From Echeneis naucrates (taxonomy: Eukaryota > Chordata > Actinopteri > Carangiformes > Echeneidae), in NCBI RefSeq assembly GCF_900963305.1, contig NC_042523.1, forward strand, positions 23,349,297 through 23,413,296: a stretch of DNA of 64,000 bases, given 5' to 3'. The translations under genes were made by a program, and so were the position numbers. Shown one piece after another: positions 61,801-64,000 of this stretch. The notes under the pieces were generated by a model. It ran no database searches. It was not told the origin of the DNA and worked only from the letters and a program-made list of their open reading frames with translations. Numbering within the stretch: the first letter of the stretch is position 1; every line of letters starts with the position of its first letter.

Positions 61801-63977
61801 ATCAGAAACCAACTTAGTCTGACTTTGCCTCTTCTTTGGGCAAAGGTCTGACAACTAATAATCTAAATCTCAGTCATCTCACTCTCTCTGCTTCAAGGCT
61901 GCTGGACTGACTGATGTCCATAGTCAAGTCAGTTTTTATTTGTATGGCAGCAGTTCACAGCAGAAGTTATCTAAAGACATTTTCCAGATAGAGCAGGTCT
62001 GAACTTCTTTATTATATTATTCAGTAAAACTCAAGAATTTCCACCAAGAACAAGCTCTTGGCAGCAGTGGAGAGGAAAAAGAGGCAGAAACCTTCGAGCA
62101 GAAACAGACAAAGTCGTTCAGTTTGACTCTCGGCCAAAAGCACAGACTTCATTTTAAAAGGATAAGTTCTTGTAGAAATACAAAAAATATTATATGAGGA
62201 CAGACCCAGCTAGCAGTCACTATATTTATTATTTTTTATTTTATTGTTTCTCACAAAAGAAAAAATGATTCAAATGTCAGGTTAAGTGATTTCATTGTGT
62301 TTACAGCCATTCTAGACTTAAAGCAGATTTAATGGCACAGATGTGAAGACATTAAATACTCCTGTGTTCCTATATCTAATGAGTGTGTGTGTGTAAAACG
62401 TAGTAGTAAAACTTACTTGTATCCCACGAATCTGGGAGCGTATCTCTGGATCTGAGTTTTGAATTCGGATGGGCTGACTGCCTCACTGCTGGACGACGTC
62501 CACATGGTCTGTATCAGCTTGGCAAATTCTATCAACACAAACACTCCAGTTACTCACAGCAGATGCACCCAGCTGATTCTCTAACTGTAACTAAGTGATG
62601 AGGGTTTCTGGTGAACCTTCACTTTCATTTCTCACGTAGACTCAAACAAACAAACAAAAAATAAAAAGAGTAAATAATCAGAACCAGTGGGCCTGTTTTC
62701 CTAACACGTGTAAATGGAGTCTGGCGATAAAGAGGCTGGCTGACTGTCCGGACTCGAGGGGGCCTTCCTGACCGGCCTCTCACCTTCCATGAGGGCTGTG
62801 TTGGTTCGGCTGTTGTTGTTAAGGTCTCTGCGGTGCGAGTTGTGCAGGCAGTAGTCTCGCAAGCTGTGTGTGTTGCTGAGAGACTGCAGGATACTGTTCA
62901 TGAAACACTGCAAGGAAAAACAACACAAACACAAACAGTTATTGATTTACAGGAGAAGAAAGGAACAACTAATTTCAGTCTGTTGTTTTGTATCCATTCT
63001 CAAAGTTATGAGGAATACTTCAACATTACAGAGGATACTTTTGGTTTGTTTCTTCCAAGAGTTAGATGAGATGACTGGGAAAAAAACCCCCACACAATCT
63101 AAAAATGGAGCTCCCTGGAGCAGCTGGTTAGCTTAGCTTAGCATAAAGACTGTAATCAAGAGACAGCTAGTCTGACTCACTAACAAACACTGATGTTGTT
63201 TCTTTACTCTGCACAAATGAAAGAGTAAAAATGACAAGTTGGGGGTTTACAGAGGATTATTTTCTGGACTAATTCTTATCAAGGGCTCTTGACATCCAGT
63301 AATTTCTGCTAGTTGTCCGGCAACCTCAGTGACGACAACAAATTAGTGACATTTGGAGAATTAGTCGTGCCCTTAAGCTGTCTACCCCAAAAAAAAAAAA
63401 AAAAAAAAAAAAAAATTCCTTTTTTAACAATACTTCCCTTTTTACACTTTGGGTGGTTTCCTGTTTGTTGGTTTTATAAACTTTGATCAGCTTTTCCTCT
63501 AAATCTACAAAACAGGAACCATTCTACAGATTATGGCTGCCAATGCAGCCACATCTTTGTGATTGATGCATTTATTCCATTAAAAATATGTTTGGTAAAT
63601 CTGAAATACGCTTTACTGTATTCATTTCTATTGCACACAGACACACATATTGCTGAGGACTACACTGTCTGTGTGTACACTGACCCATCACGTGTCCACA
63701 GCAGACACGTGCAGTTTATTAAAATCAGACCAGTCCTCGCTCGTCCATAGTTCAGAGCTCTGATTAGATTACATTGCACACACAGTGTCAGCCTGGAGCC
63801 TGCAGACACTCTGCAGCCTGGACCACCGGTCTGTGATGTGTAACCCATCACGTACTGACAAACGGGGTTTAGGGAAGTTAGTTTGAAGTGTAAGATGTTA
63901 CTGTGAAAAAAGCCTGCTGGACTTACAGTGTTTCCCAGGTTCTTCAGTCCCACCAGGCCTTGGGCACTCTTTGAATT
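58857..63977 (-). CDS. usp2: Ubiquitin-specific protease 2, catalytic region (5' end outside window)
   Basis: Eleven minus-strand exons are visible: 63927-63977, 62784-62907, 62417-62528, 61660-61770, 61045-61109, 60850-60953, 60537-60617, 59891-59969, 59523-59627, 59268-59388 and 58857-58941. Phases close; 1038 nt, 345 residues plus stop. Upstream exons with the variable N-terminus and the start lie beyond 64000. The Cys box [20 protein letters not shown] has its catalytic Cys as the first codon after an intron. Then [20 protein letters not shown], zinc pairs CSHC and CYRC, the His box [19 protein letters not shown], and the USP2-specific ending [21 protein letters not shown]. Similarity to human USP2 is high throughout, and USP2 fits better than USP21 because of that tail. 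USP2 removes ubiquitin from targets including cyclin D1 and clock proteins in mammals. Which teleost copy (usp2a or usp2b) cannot be told. Confidence 0.95.
60200..60214 (+). promoter_or_regulatory. Possible CTCF-like site in a usp2 intron
   Basis: GCACTAGGGGGAGTG resembles the core of the vertebrate CTCF motif (CCACTAGGGGGCAG) with two or three mismatches. A single by-eye match has a high false-positive rate. Confidence 0.25.
61921..62110 (+). repeat. Dispersed fish repeat with TTTATTTGTATGGC start
   Basis: Blocks in order: CAAGTCAGTTTTTATTTGTA, CAGTTCACAGCAGAAGTTAT, AGACATTTTCCAGATAGAGC and AGGTCTGAAC, AATTTCCACCAAGAACAAGC, then TTGGCAGCAGTGGAGAGGAA and AAACCTTCGAGCAGAA. This order is familiar from repeats in many percomorph genomes. 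It sits in a usp2 intron; a short relative is at 15483-15556. Superfamily not assigned. Confidence 0.6.
63005..63360 (+). repeat. Dispersed fish repeat, GTTAGCTTAGC family (longest copy)
   Basis: Order of blocks: TCTTCCAAGAGTTAGATGAG, GGTTAGCTTAGCTTAGCATA followed by AAGACTG, ACAGCTAGTCTG, a TTACAGAGGATTATTTTCTG GACTAAT block, and GTTGTCCGGCAACC near the end. It lies in the first visible usp2 intron and has no open frame. Shorter copies are at 6960-7065 and 43865-43925. Confidence 0.6.
63391..63415. repeat. Poly(A) run
   Basis: About 25 A in a row in a usp2 intron, following the dispersed repeat above. Possibly a retroposon tail, but no body can be delimited. Confidence 0.7.
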
Positions 63978-64000
63978 CTGAAAGACAAAAAGGACAAAAC

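Overview
The window reads as nuclear DNA of a ray-finned fish, most likely a percomorph teleost. Genes are split into short exons with consensus GT-AG junctions, CA/TG microsatellites are frequent, several dispersed repeat families typical of fish genomes recur, and every recognisable protein is vertebrate. No CRISPR array, operon or bacterial signal was seen, and no retroviral or Polinton-type element was recognised.

Layout, left to right. (1) 1-3 kb: a three-exon paired-like (Mix/SEBOX class) homeobox gene, called sebox, on the minus strand with a TATA box. (2) 4.5-21.2 kb: smtnl2 (smoothelin-like 2), minus strand, nine coding exons, an 11.1 kb first coding intron and a separate 5'UTR exon. 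(3) 21.2-38.5 kb: a gene-poor stretch of about 17 kb with repeats, one intron-bearing tRNA-Arg(TCT) and a small CpG-rich island that carries good splice donors on both strands. (4) 38.5-50.5 kb: a tandemly duplicated head-to-head pair. Two tapasin-family genes on the minus strand alternate with gemin4 on the plus strand; the left gemin4 copy is a decayed fragment, while the right one is intact (six exons, 1109 aa). (5) 52.2-53.8 kb: tlcd3a (FAM57A), minus strand, five exons, convergent with gemin4. The gemin4-tlcd3a neighbourhood matches the human 17p13.3 arrangement as I know it. (6) 54.7-56.8 kb: a GIMAP/AIG1-type GTPase gene with two tandem G domains. (7) 58.8-64 kb: the catalytic half of usp2 on the minus strand, running off the right edge.

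All exon models were built by hand from the sequence. For each gene the splice phases close exactly and total CDS lengths are multiples of three: sebox 317 aa, smtnl2 544, tapasin copies 435 and 426, gemin4 1109, tlcd3a 260, GIMAP-like 432, usp2 345 aa visible.

The most interesting system is the tapasin/gemin4 block. The 5' halves and promoters of the two tapasin genes are almost identical, including a tandem GAAA interferon-response element just upstream of each start. Inside that near-identical tract, one 46-bp patch of exon 2 differs at 20 positions. It lies where mammalian tapasin and TAPBPR carry the peptide-editing (scoop) loop that reaches into the MHC class I groove. The 3' halves have diverged, and the C-terminal ER-retrieval signals differ too (KKPY against probable RRLY). 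Together this looks like two interferon-responsive peptide editors kept alike except in the part that touches the peptide.
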